From an uncultured Bacillus sp. (lineage in GTDB: Bacteria > Bacillota > Bacilli > Bacillales > Cytobacillaceae): 6,866 bases of DNA. The translations under genes and the position numbers were made by a program. This document shows positions 1 through 6,118 of this stretch, one piece after another. The notes under the pieces are model-generated. The model had not been told where the DNA came from, did not search any database, and saw only the letters and a program-made list of their open reading frames with translations. Where the stretch lies: positions 1-6,866 of the forward strand of contig CALGSR010000229.1 in NCBI GenBank assembly GCA_937902115.1, written 5' to 3'. Numbering within the stretch: the stretch's first letter is position 1; each line of letters begins with the position of its first letter.

Positions 1-707
1 TAAAGCGGCATTAAAACTCCTGCCAACAAACCAAAGGTATGACCGCATGGTAAGGGAACCAACACAGTATCTTGGCTTGAACAATTTAAGCGGAATCCGA
101 TATTTTTAGCTGATTGAAAAAGACCACGCTGTGTAATTTGCACACCTTTTGGGTGTCCTGTAGAGCCTGATGTAAAAAGAATGGCATGCACATCTTCTTC
201 AGGATTGATTTCTATCTGGTCAAAAACTCCGCTTTCTTCAATCGTAAGTAGATCCCCTAGCTGAAGGAGATCGGAATAAGAATAATACTCATCTTCTTTA
301 AAACGAGTAGTAAAAATGAATGGAAATTGGTAGTTTTCTTTAAGCCAAGATAGTTGAGAAGGAGAAGCTACAAAAACGGCTTTTGGCTCAATCACATGAA
401 TCCGTTCCTCCAACTCTTTCCCTTTTAAAGCGCAATTGCAAGGGATAGCGATGGCTCCAATTTTTGCAATCGCCATATAGATAGCGATAAATTCATACCA
501 GTTAGGCAGTAAAATAAGAATCTTATCCCCTTTATGAATATCTAATAATGTGAAAGAGGACGCCAACTGCTGAATCTCCTTATTAAATTCCCCATATGAA
601 ATTCTCTGCTGGCCATCAAAAATGGCTTCTCTTTCAGGTGTCCGTTTCCCCCAGTAATCAATAAGATTCTGAAATGATTTTCCAGTATACACCTTTAATC
701 GCCTCAT
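1..707 (-). CDS. caiC: AMP-forming acyl-CoA ligase, CaiC-like, N-terminal part (runs off the window)
   Basis: Translating the minus strand from ATG 707-705 gives 235 codons with no stop, so the 3' half lies beyond position 1; family members usually have about 510-550 residues. The adenylate-forming phosphate-binding motif FTSGSTGHPKGV is at residues 178-189. The segment KGDKILILLPNWYEF (59-73) and then AKIGAIAIPCN (81-91) is typical of the N-terminal domain of acyl-CoA synthetases and resembles E. coli CaiC (KGDKVALHLDN, AKIGAIMVPIN). The expected role is ATP-dependent formation of carnitinyl-, crotonobetainyl- or a related CoA thioester in the cytoplasm; the substrate is inferred from the caiA-fixABCX context. 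An in-frame TAA immediately precedes the ATG, so translation cannot start further upstream. The ribosome-binding site is poor; a GTG six codons in, behind TGAGG, is an alternative start. It follows fixX after 57 bases with no terminator visible. The ligase family is certain, the caiC assignment moderate. Confidence 0.8.
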   Translation of the reverse strand, partial: MRRLKVYTGKSFQNLIDYWGKRTPEREAIFDGQQRISYGEFNKEIQQLASSFTLLDIHKGDKILILLPNWYEFIAIYMAIAKIGAIAIPCNCALKGKELEERIHVIEPKAVFVASPSQLSWLKENYQFPFIFTTRFKEDEYYSYSDLLQLGDLLTIEESGVFDQIEINPEEDVHAILFTSGSTGHPKGVQITQRGLFQSAKNIGFRLNCSSQDTVLVPLPCGHTFGLLAGVLMPL

Positions 708-764
708 TTATTTATGGTTTCCACACTCTTTATGATCTGGAAGACCAACTGATAGAAGTCTTCT

Positions 765-1052
765 TTATCCGCAGCGAAACTCAATGCCCATTGTTCCAAC
801 CGGAAATTCCCATTTTTCTAAAATGGTAGAGCCGCATAATACTCGACAGGTGCCACATTCAACACAGCCGGCATAATCAAAGTGTTGATCCCCATTTTCA
901 TCCGTTTTATATAATCCGGCAGGGCAGGCAAGCTCTAGCTTTCGGAATTCATCCTTATCAACACTTCCTGATTTTAAAACGATATGAGCATTTTCTTCAT
1001 CAACATAAAATTTATTGAAACCCAGTTTTTCTTCGACATTTACTTTACTCAT
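765..1052 (-). CDS. fixX: FixX, ferredoxin-like protein
   Basis: This 95-residue protein matches E. coli FixX nearly end to end (VNVEEKLGFNKFYVDEE, ACPAGLYK, FDYAGCVECGTCR, GIEFR near the C-terminus). It is a small iron-sulfur protein that works with the FixC flavoprotein to pass electrons between the quinone or donor pool and FixAB. Cysteines lie at 43 (in ACPAGLY), 63, 66 and 69 (CVECGTC), which fits one [4Fe-4S] cluster; C73 and C94 are extra and are absent from E. coli FixX as I recall it. The ATG overlaps the fixC stop in an ATGA arrangement (1052-1049), which implies translational coupling and matched amounts of the two partners. The stop is TAA at 767-765. Identity is very secure; the direction of electron flow is inferred from context. 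Confidence 0.95.
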   Translation of the reverse strand: MSKVNVEEKLGFNKFYVDEENAHIVLKSGSVDKDEFRKLELACPAGLYKTDENGDQHFDYAGCVECGTCRVLCGSTILEKWEFPVGTMGIEFRCG

Positions 1053-2341
1053 AGTGCACGAACTCCTTTCACAGCGTCTTTTGCAAGGGTCATGATGCCA
1101 ACCTTTTTCAGATGTTTCATCATATTTTTCATTAACGGCTGGGCAGGTTCTCCATTCATCACAAACATCTGTGCCATGACGTCTGCAGCAAGGCGAGGAT
1201 AGCCATCAAAAATTCTTGGGGTTTCTTCCAAGAAATGAGGGAATTTCTTATAGTGATTCAAATCCTTCATGACAAAGCTTGCATCTAAAAAGACTTGATA
1301 AGATTTGAGAGACTTTTCACTGAAGTCTTGAGCCTCTTTCGCCTTTAATACAGCATTGGCTGCACATTCTGCCGATGCGACTGCAAAGTCCATTCCACGA
1401 ACGGCATATCCGAGGTTAATACAGAATCCAGCTGCGTCTCCTACTACTAGCACACCATTTCCAATAATTTTAGGCACCATCGAAATACCAGCCTCTGGAA
1501 CAAGGTGTCCGGAGTATTCAATTAATTTCCCACCTTTTACGAGCGGTTGGACGGCTGGGTGATTTTTAAAGTTTTCAAGCATTTGCGGGACGGAGATATC
1601 ACCTTTGACTAATTCACTTAAGGTGCTGACAACACCAAGCGAAATACTGGTCTTATTTGTATAAAGAAAGCCTCCGCCGACACGGCCGCCGGAAGGAGTC
1701 CCTGCAAACAGCCAAGAGGTACCTTCATTGCCATTGCATTGGAACCGATCTTCAATAACACTTTGTGGTAATTCAATGACTTCTTTTGCTCCAACAGCGA
1801 CTTCATGCGGTTTTAATTCGCCGCGGAAGCCTAGTTTTTGTGCGAGCAGGGAGTTAACGCCATCGGCCAAAATGGTTACATCTGCTTCTAATTCTTCTTC
1901 TCCTGCTATAACCCCACATACTTTCCCGTCACGCATAATCAGATCATCTACCCGAATACCGCTAACAATCGCGACACCTTCTTCTTCTGCCTTTTCAGCT
2001 AACCATTGGTCAAATTTACCACGCAGCACAGAGTAGGAGTCACTGCCTTGTACACCAAGCATTTCTGATTGGAAGTCGATGGTGAAATTACTTTCTTCTG
2101 TCATCAAGCTAATTTTTTCACGGGTAATTTTCCGCTCAATCGGAGCCTCGTCTGCAAAATTTGGCATAATTTTTTCCAAACTATGACTGTAAATCCGGCC
2201 GCCGGTCATATTTTTACTGCCTGAGTAATTTCCCCGTTCGACTAATAATACTTCCAAGCCTTCTTTTGCTAATAAATATGCTGAAACTGTTCCGGCAATC
2301 CCGCCGCCAACGACAATGGCATCAAATTTTTCCTCAGACAT
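1049..2341 (-). CDS. fixC: FixC, FAD-dependent oxidoreductase of the FixABCX complex
   Basis: A flavoprotein of the geranylgeranyl-reductase / ETF-quinone oxidoreductase superfamily that, with FixX, exchanges electrons with the FixAB flavoprotein. The FAD-binding Rossmann motif is at residues 8-17 (AIVVGGGIAG), the ribose-binding acid is E35 in LLVERG, SKNMTGGR (42-49) follows, ILADGVNS (157-164) is the middle motif, and GDAAGFCINLGYAVRGMD (301-318) is the second FAD contact. From ATG 2341 it has 430 residues against about 428 for E. coli FixC, and it aligns from the first residues (MSEEKFDAIVVG versus MSEDIFDAIIVG). An in-frame GTG at 2350 would add three residues, but it lies inside the likely ribosome-binding site AAAGGGTG, so the ATG is preferred. 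The gap from fixB is 274 bases and full of hairpins, unlike the tight fixA-fixB and fixC-fixX junctions, so the FixCX to FixAB ratio may be set separately. Confidence 0.95.
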   Translation of the reverse strand: MSEEKFDAIVVGGGIAGTVSAYLLAKEGLEVLLVERGNYSGSKNMTGGRIYSHSLEKIMPNFADEAPIERKITREKISLMTEESNFTIDFQSEMLGVQGSDSYSVLRGKFDQWLAEKAEEEGVAIVSGIRVDDLIMRDGKVCGVIAGEEELEADVTILADGVNSLLAQKLGFRGELKPHEVAVGAKEVIELPQSVIEDRFQCNGNEGTSWLFAGTPSGGRVGGGFLYTNKTSISLGVVSTLSELVKGDISVPQMLENFKNHPAVQPLVKGGKLIEYSGHLVPEAGISMVPKIIGNGVLVVGDAAGFCINLGYAVRGMDFAVASAECAANAVLKAKEAQDFSEKSLKSYQVFLDASFVMKDLNHYKKFPHFLEETPRIFDGYPRLAADVMAQMFVMNGEPAQPLMKNMMKHLKKVGIMTLAKDAVKGVRAL

Positions 2342-2379
2342 TTTTAACACCCTTTCAGTTCTCCCTTAGTTAGTAAGAA

Positions 2380-2407
2380 GCGGAAAAACGAGATGAGGTT
2401 TTTCCGC
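2380..2407. repeat. Perfect 10-bp stem-loop
   Basis: GCGGAAAAAC (2380-2389) and GTTTTTCCGC (2398-2407) form perfect arms around an 8-base loop, about 40 bases upstream of the fixC start. In the transcript no long U-run follows, so it is not a classic intrinsic terminator. It could influence mRNA stability or ribosome access to fixC. It is the first of four consecutive hairpins that fill the fixB-fixC gap. Confidence 0.6.
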
Positions 2408-2429
2408 ATTTTAAAAATATCAACTTAAT

Positions 2430-2499
2430 CAAATGCGCCTTGGCGTATTTGTGCCCGATTTTTTTCGAGCGAGCTCGAAAAAATTCCTTTGAAAAATCG
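2430..2499. repeat. Two further inverted repeats in the fixB-fixC gap
   Basis: At 2430-2451 the arms CAAATGCGCC and GGCGTATTTG pair with one mismatch and meet almost without a loop. At 2460-2483 TTTTTTCGAGC and GCTCGAAAAAA are perfect 11-base arms around GA. CGATTTTT (2456-2463) can pair instead with AAAAATCG (2492-2499), which gives an alternative outer fold. No reading frame here looks coding. The density of symmetry suggests a dispersed intergenic element rather than ordinary spacer. A U-run directly after a stem is lacking on either strand, so termination is not supported. Confidence 0.5.
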
Positions 2500-2516
2500 A
2501 GGCATCCGCCGGAGGC

Positions 2517-2620
2517 TTTAACTTTATTCAGCCGGGGTTTGAACCCCCACTTATAGAAGAGGGGGACTTCTGCCCCTGTGATTACTCGTCGCATAAAAAC
2601 AATTGCTGAATAAAGTTAAA
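2517..2620. repeat. 104-bp element with perfect 16-bp terminal inverted repeats
   Basis: TTTAACTTTATTCAGC at 2517-2532 is repeated as its exact reverse complement at 2605-2620. The 72 bases between the arms hold GC-rich blocks that can pair in several ways: GGGGTT/AACCCC (2534-2547), CCCCC/GGGGG (2544-2548 with 2561-2565), and AGGGG/CCCCT (2560-2564 with 2573-2577). The right arm includes the fixB stop codon TAA (2618-2616), so the element abuts or forms the 3' end of fixB. It encodes no protein I would accept. Size and architecture fit a small non-autonomous mobile or palindromic intergenic repeat (MITE-like), but a purely RNA-level role at the fixB 3' end is equally possible. No flanking target duplication is obvious. 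Confidence 0.6.
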
Positions 2621-3521
2621 CAAGTACTTTACTAAAATGTTCAGTTAAGGCAGGTACTACTTTATACATATCTCCAACAATTCCGTAATCGGCATATTTG
2701 AAAATTGGTGCATTTTTATCTTTGTTCACGGCAATCACGACTTTAGAAGAGTTGATTCCAACAACGTGCTGGATTTGACCGGAGATACCAAGTGAAATAT
2801 AAACATCTGGTGAAAGCATTAAGCCGGTTACCCCAATATAAGTTTCTTTTGGCATCCAGCCTTCGCCGTCAGCGATCGGACGAGAGCAGCCTACTTCTGC
2901 ACCGATAACTTTTGCAAGATCTTCAATCATCGCTAAGTCCGCTTCAGCCGCCAAACCACGACCTACACCAATCACTCGTTTTGCTTTATTTAAATTAGCT
3001 GTTGTTTTTGGTTTTTGTTCTCTGCTTACTACTTTAATTGCGTGAGCTGGAGCTACATATTCAACTGTTTCTACTTCGCTGTCTACTGAAACCGCTTCTG
3101 CATCGGCAAATAGACCAGCGCCAACAGCTACAATCGCAGTAGCAGTAGCCGCTTTCTCTTTACGTACAGCAGCACCACCATAAACCATACGTTTTGTTTC
3201 TCCGCCAGCAGTTAATTCAGAAACATCTGTAATCACACTTGCGCCTAACTTAGCAGCTAAACGTCCAGCCACTAGTTTACTACGTCTAGTCGTATCGACT
3301 ACTAAGAAACTTGGTTTCACCTTTTCTACAAGTGCTGCGATTGTTTCTGTATAATCTTCAAACATCGCACCTTCTTGTGCAGGAATACTCCAAACTTTAT
3401 CTGCAGAACCGCCTTGTGCTTCACCGATAACAACAGCTTCTACACGATCGCCTAATTGACGAGCTCCATTACATAATTCAACAAGATTATCATTTTTTTC
3501 AGCAAATACTAATATAGTCAT
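2616..3521 (-). CDS. fixB: FixB, electron-transfer flavoprotein alpha subunit
   Basis: ETF-alpha family protein that with FixA forms the FAD-carrying electron carrier between FixCX and the acyl-CoA dehydrogenase. From ATG 3521 it has 301 residues (E. coli FixB has 313). The N-terminal domain runs to about residue 170 (TILVFAEKND, ADKVWSIP, MVYGGAAVRKEKAAT). The C-terminal FAD domain shows VIGVGRGL (183-190), GCSRPIADGEGWM (211-223), SLGISGQIQH (243-252) and NKDKNAPIFKYADYGIVGD (266-284), the last three almost identical to E. coli FixB. The ATG is chosen because AGGAGG (3536-3531) lies 9 bases before it; an in-frame GTG at 3530 touches the AGGAGG and is unlikely. That ribosome-binding site overlaps the fixA stop, which suggests translational coupling. 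The C-terminal residues and stop codon run into the 16-bp inverted repeat. Confidence 0.95.
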   Translation of the reverse strand: MTILVFAEKNDNLVELCNGARQLGDRVEAVVIGEAQGGSADKVWSIPAQEGAMFEDYTETIAALVEKVKPSFLVVDTTRRSKLVAGRLAAKLGASVITDVSELTAGGETKRMVYGGAAVRKEKAATATAIVAVGAGLFADAEAVSVDSEVETVEYVAPAHAIKVVSREQKPKTTANLNKAKRVIGVGRGLAAEADLAMIEDLAKVIGAEVGCSRPIADGEGWMPKETYIGVTGLMLSPDVYISLGISGQIQHVVGINSSKVVIAVNKDKNAPIFKYADYGIVGDMYKVVPALTEHFSKVLV

Positions 3522-3534
3522 TATCTTCACCCTC

Positions 3535-4305
3535 CTATCGTAATTCTACTGCAATTTTTTCAACAAATTCTTTAATCGCATCATCTGAGTCGCCTTCGAT
3601 CACGATTTGCTTACGGTCGACTTGTTCAGGTGCTTTTGTTTCTAATACATCAACGGATTGTGCTGGAAGAGTGAATCCTGCATCTCCTGCGCTCCAAACA
3701 GTTGAAGGTTTTTTACCTGCTCCTAAAATTTGTTTCATACTTGGAATGCGAGGCTGATTGATGTCTGCAGTAACAGAAATGACAGCAGGAAGGGGTACTT
3801 CCAATGTTTCCACTTCATCTTCTAAAGTACGTTCCACGATCGCTTTGCCATCAGCAACAGAGATTTTGCTTACACTGTTGACGGTTGGTACATTGAGAAG
3901 CTCTCCAAGCTGTGCGCCTACTTGTTGCGCATAAAGGTCTGCAGATCCATCGCCGCAAAGAATCAAATCATATTGGCCAATTTTTTCAACACCTGATTTT
4001 AATGCTTGAGCTGTTTGATGAGTGTCCATATTGTCTAAGCTATCATCAGCAATAAGATATAAACTTTCCGGTCCGCGGGATAGTACCGTTTTCTTTAATT
4101 TTGAGTCATCGATTTTAGCAGCACCGACGCTTAATGCTATTAAGTTACCGCTATTTTCTTCTGCAAGCTGCGTACCGGCTTCGATGCCGTTTAAATCATA
4201 GTTACTAACTGTAAGTTTTGCTTTATCGATAGAAATATCACCATTGGAGTTAACTGTAATGTCTTGTTCCTCTGGAACGACTTTAAAACATGCTATAATA
4301 TTCAT
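3535..4305 (-). CDS. fixA: FixA, electron-transfer flavoprotein beta subunit
   Basis: This ETF-beta family protein is the partner of FixB and has 256 residues, the same length as E. coli FixA. Family landmarks are KVVPEEQDI (8-16), SNYDLNGIEAG (34-44), VLSRGPE (74-80), the highly conserved LILCGDGSADLYAQQVGAQL (114-133), LPAVISVTADINQPRIPSM (172-190) and IVIEGD (234-239). FixA-type beta subunits are associated in the literature with electron-bifurcating ETFs that bind a nucleotide or flavin in this subunit; whether this one bifurcates cannot be told from the sequence alone. The ATG has a good ribosome-binding site GAGGTG at 4316-4311, 5 bases upstream. It follows the caiA-like gene after 210 bases of structured non-coding DNA, with no new sigma-54 site visible, so it is probably read from the promoter at 5732-5717. 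Confidence 0.95.
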   Translation of the reverse strand: MNIIACFKVVPEEQDITVNSNGDISIDKAKLTVSNYDLNGIEAGTQLAEENSGNLIALSVGAAKIDDSKLKKTVLSRGPESLYLIADDSLDNMDTHQTAQALKSGVEKIGQYDLILCGDGSADLYAQQVGAQLGELLNVPTVNSVSKISVADGKAIVERTLEDEVETLEVPLPAVISVTADINQPRIPSMKQILGAGKKPSTVWSAGDAGFTLPAQSVDVLETKAPEQVDRKQIVIEGDSDDAIKEFVEKIAVELR

Positions 4306-4397
4306 GATTTCACCTCAAAGTAGTAGTAACCGATCATTTTGAATGAAGGTTTTATAGTAAAGTTTTTTTAAAGCTTAATGGGAAAATAGGAGATTGG

Positions 4398-4436
4398 GGA
4401 GGATGCCCGAATCATGGATCCATTCGGACAACCTCC
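4398..4436 (-). promoter_or_regulatory. Strong stem-loop with an AGGAGG in its arm (caiA-fixA gap)
   Basis: On the transcribed strand, GGAGG (4436-4432) pairs with CCTCC (4402-4398). After one mismatch a further nine pairs, including one G-U, join TGTCCGAAT to ATTCGGGCA, closed by a loop of about 9 bases containing GGATCC. No U-run follows, so termination is unlikely. The 5' arm contains a consensus AGGAGG eight bases before an ATG that opens only a three-codon frame, so the hairpin would hide a ribosome-binding site with no real gene behind it. It may be an mRNA-processing or stabilising structure between caiA and fixA. Confidence 0.5.
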
Positions 4437-4465
4437 TGAAAGTGCATACATAAAAAATGTTCATT

Positions 4466-4496
4466 AAATAGCAACTGTCCATAAGGTTGCCTATTT
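4466..4496 (-). promoter_or_regulatory. Bulged stem-loop just after the caiA stop
   Basis: On the transcribed strand AAATAGGCAAC pairs with GTTGCTATTT apart from one bulged G, with a loop of about 10 bases, some 20 bases past the caiA stop codon. A run of six T follows, but only after 7 further bases, so it could act as a leaky terminator or 3'-end stabiliser that lowers fixABCX output relative to caiA. The evidence is structural only. Confidence 0.35.
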
Positions 4497-4515
4497 AAGC
4501 ATTAGGATCATCCTA

Positions 4516-5670
4516 TTATTTTGCATATTTATTAACAATTTGACGGCCAGCAATGTGAACCATAATTTCGTCTGTACCACCAGCATATTGGTTTCCACGG
4601 CAATCTTGCCATAATCTGCTCGTTCTTGAATCTGTTGTATAACCAATACCACCAAAAATTTGCATTGCTTCTGAACAAACTTCGGTTGATGACTGACATA
4701 CATAGCGTTTAACAAGAGCACTGTCTAAACGTACAGGAAGGTCATTATCCATTTTCCAAGCTGTGCTATATAATAGATGTCTCATTGTTTGTAATTTAAT
4801 TTCCATGTCCGTAAGCTTTTGTTGAATTTGTTGGAAGCTACCAATTGTTTTTCCGAAAGCAATTCTTTCACCAGCATACTTAGCAGCATCTTCCATAGCC
4901 GCTTGTGCTAATCCTAAGCTGTGAGCAGCAACAAATAAACGCTCGATTTCAAAGTTTTTCATTAAGTTAATGAAGCCTTTTCCTGTTTCTCCAACTTGAG
5001 CACTTTCGTCTAATTCAACATTGTCAAAGTACATTTCACAGAAAGGAACGCTCGTTTGACCGATTTTTGATAATGAAGCCGTTTTCAATCCTGGTGTATC
5101 TTTAGCTAAAAGGAACATTGTCATGCTTCTATTTGATGGAGATGGATCTTCTTCTTTCGCAATAACGAGTACGTAAGGGTTGATTTCACCATTTGTTACC
5201 CACGTTTTCTGACCGTTAATAACAACTTTTCCGTTGCCTAATCGCTTAATCGTTGAAGTCATAGAGCCGTTATCAGAACCTGCTCCTGGCTCAGATATTG
5301 CGATACTGATTGGACACCTTCCAGTTTCTCTATACATATCCATGACGAATTTAACTTGTTCAGGATTTCCAAATTCAACAATATCCCATAATGTAAGAGT
5401 GTTCAGGAAGAATGGAAGTGAGCCGCCAGCTGCTCGGCATGTTTCTTCTACAAGAGTAACTAATGTTTGAACATCGCATTCAGTTCCTCCTAAATCTTCT
5501 GGAAGACCCATGAATCCGAATCCTGCTTCTAAATAAGATTTATATACTTCATCAGGGAAGCCATGATTCTCATATGCTTTTTCCAATACATCTTCTGGAA
5601 GATATCTTGCTACCCATTCTCTAGCACTCTCAATCAATAGTTCTTGTTCTTCAGTTCTGCTAAAATCCAT
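4516..5670 (-). CDS. caiA: CaiA-like acyl-CoA dehydrogenase (probable crotonobetainyl-CoA reductase)
   Basis: A flavin-dependent acyl-CoA dehydrogenase of 384 residues (E. coli CaiA has 380). It starts MDFSRTEEQELL, like CaiA MDFNLNDEQELF. Landmarks are AISEPGAGSDNGS (124-136), INGQKTWVTNGE (151-162), FEIERLFVA (240-248), FGKTIGSFQQIQ (272-283), MQIFGGIGYTTD (336-347) and AGGTDEIM (363-370). The glutamate that acts as base in medium- and short-chain dehydrogenases is replaced by G364 in AGGTDE; the candidate base is E243 in IERL, as in isovaleryl-CoA dehydrogenase and apparently CaiA. In E. coli, CaiA reduces crotonobetainyl-CoA to gamma-butyrobetainyl-CoA with electrons from FixAB. The fixABCX genes directly downstream support the same reductive role, but another enoyl-CoA substrate is possible. 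The ATG follows AGGAGG (5684-5679) after 8 bases and lies about 36 bases from the predicted sigma-54 transcription start. Confidence 0.85.
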   Translation of the reverse strand: MDFSRTEEQELLIESAREWVARYLPEDVLEKAYENHGFPDEVYKSYLEAGFGFMGLPEDLGGTECDVQTLVTLVEETCRAAGGSLPFFLNTLTLWDIVEFGNPEQVKFVMDMYRETGRCPISIAISEPGAGSDNGSMTSTIKRLGNGKVVINGQKTWVTNGEINPYVLVIAKEEDPSPSNRSMTMFLLAKDTPGLKTASLSKIGQTSVPFCEMYFDNVELDESAQVGETGKGFINLMKNFEIERLFVAAHSLGLAQAAMEDAAKYAGERIAFGKTIGSFQQIQQKLTDMEIKLQTMRHLLYSTAWKMDNDLPVRLDSALVKRYVCQSSTEVCSEAMQIFGGIGYTTDSRTSRLWQDCRGNQYAGGTDEIMVHIAGRQIVNKYAK

Positions 5671-5716
5671 CGTTATTTCCTCCTAGAAAATAATTTGTTT
5701 CTACACTAACTATATA

Positions 5717-5732
5717 TGCAAGGACCGTGCCA
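5717..5732 (-). promoter_or_regulatory. Sigma-54 (-24/-12) promoter of the caiA-fixABCX cluster
   Basis: Read on the minus strand the site is TGGCACGGTCCTTGCA: TGGCAC (5732-5727), five bases, TTGCA (5721-5717). It matches the sigma-54 consensus TGGCACG-N4-TTGCA, with exactly ten bases between the invariant GG and GC. The predicted transcription start is near 5706, giving a leader of about 36 bases with AGGAGG before the caiA ATG. Promoters of this class need an ATP-driven enhancer-binding protein; none is encoded in the window. Confidence 0.88.
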
Positions 5733-5799
5733 ACTTTTTCGCTTCCCTCTTGATCATTGGAAAATCTCCTTAAATCGCGGTTTGGAGCGCCTTCCTCAG

Positions 5800-5815
5800 A
5801 AAAACGATCGTTTTT
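5800..5815. promoter_or_regulatory. 16-bp perfect palindrome upstream of the caiA promoter
   Basis: AAAAACGATCGTTTTT is a perfect palindrome centred about 100 bases upstream of the predicted caiA transcription start. It may be an operator for a dimeric regulator. The sequence is A/T-rich outside CGATCG, so part of the symmetry may be chance. Confidence 0.35.
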
Positions 5816-5829
5816 TTCTCCATTTATAA

Positions 5830-5872
5830 ATACTTGTATGCCACTTTTAGAAAGTTTCATAGATACAAGTAT
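5830..5872. promoter_or_regulatory. Candidate upstream activator site: paired 10-bp inverted arms
   Basis: ATACTTGTAT (5830-5839) and its exact reverse complement ATACAAGTAT (5863-5872) have centres 33 bases apart, close to three helical turns. The second arm also lies within GATAC-N6-GTATC (5862-5877). The block sits about 125-165 bases upstream of the predicted transcription start, the usual range for enhancer sites bound by sigma-54 activators. A partial copy of the core (ACAAGT, 6790-6795) lies about 90 bases upstream of the start predicted for the other sigma-54 promoter. The identity of the binding protein is unknown. Confidence 0.5.
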
Positions 5873-6075
5873 GTATCACCTTTTCCCTGATTTGAGCGGA
5901 AGTAAGCACTTTTGATTCATTTTCGTATCTCCTCCTGTTGCCCTATCGTCATAGAGAAACAGAATGGAATCGCAATCCTAAAAAAACCGACTTAACATCA
6001 TGCTGATTCCTTGGAACATAATTTAAAAAATCCCTCAAATAGATATCAATAGCTAATAGAATGAGGACGGTGGAT

Positions 6076-6104
6076 AAAAAAATAAACCTGCTCAATTGCA
6101 GGTT
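6076..6104 (-). terminator. Intrinsic terminator of the short FixB-like gene
   Basis: On the minus strand AACCTGC (6104-6098), loop AATTGA, and GCAGGTT (6091-6085) form a perfect 7-bp stem that can be lengthened by a wobble and an A-U pair. It is followed by TA and seven T (6082-6076). It starts 14 bases after the TGA stop, so this gene is a one-gene transcription unit, separated from caiA. Confidence 0.9.
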
Positions 6105-6118
6105 CAAAGAATGGCCAT

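Larger units (their letters stand above)
5733..6075. other. Intergenic region upstream of caiA: probable activator region, no gene
   Basis: About 340 bases lie between the terminator of the short FixB-like gene and the caiA promoter. No frame has both a credible ribosome-binding site and family resemblance. The 66-codon frame starting at 5860 runs through the promoter and lacks a ribosome-binding site. A 14-codon frame (ATG 5920-5918, stop 5878-5876) does have AGGAGG ten bases before it, but nothing else supports it. The useful content is the inverted arms at 5830-5872 and the palindrome at 5800-5815, both placed where sigma-54 activators normally bind. Confidence 0.55.

Noticed and set aside
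1728..2036. Plus-strand frames inside fixC, and similar ones in caiA and near 984-1202
   Set aside because: They are antisense shadows of strongly supported minus-strand genes, with no ribosome-binding sites and no recognisable domains.
2460..2483. The T-rich/A-rich hairpin as a bidirectional terminator
   Set aside because: The T and A runs form the stem itself, and no separate U-run follows on either strand.
2370..2594. 74-codon minus-strand frame between fixB and fixC
   Set aside because: It lies wholly in hairpins and the inverted-repeat element and has no family resemblance or credible start.
5660..5860. 66-codon minus-strand frame upstream of caiA
   Set aside because: It has no ribosome-binding site, crosses the sigma-54 promoter, overlaps the caiA start and resembles no family. 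Its GTVLAYI is simply the promoter read as codons, and the same string (GTILAYI) appears at the other promoter.
5876..5920. 14-codon frame with AGGAGG upstream, a possible leader peptide
   Set aside because: The AGGAGG is ten bases from the ATG, the frame overlaps the candidate activator-site region, and it lies upstream of the sigma-54 start, so it would not be in the caiA transcript.
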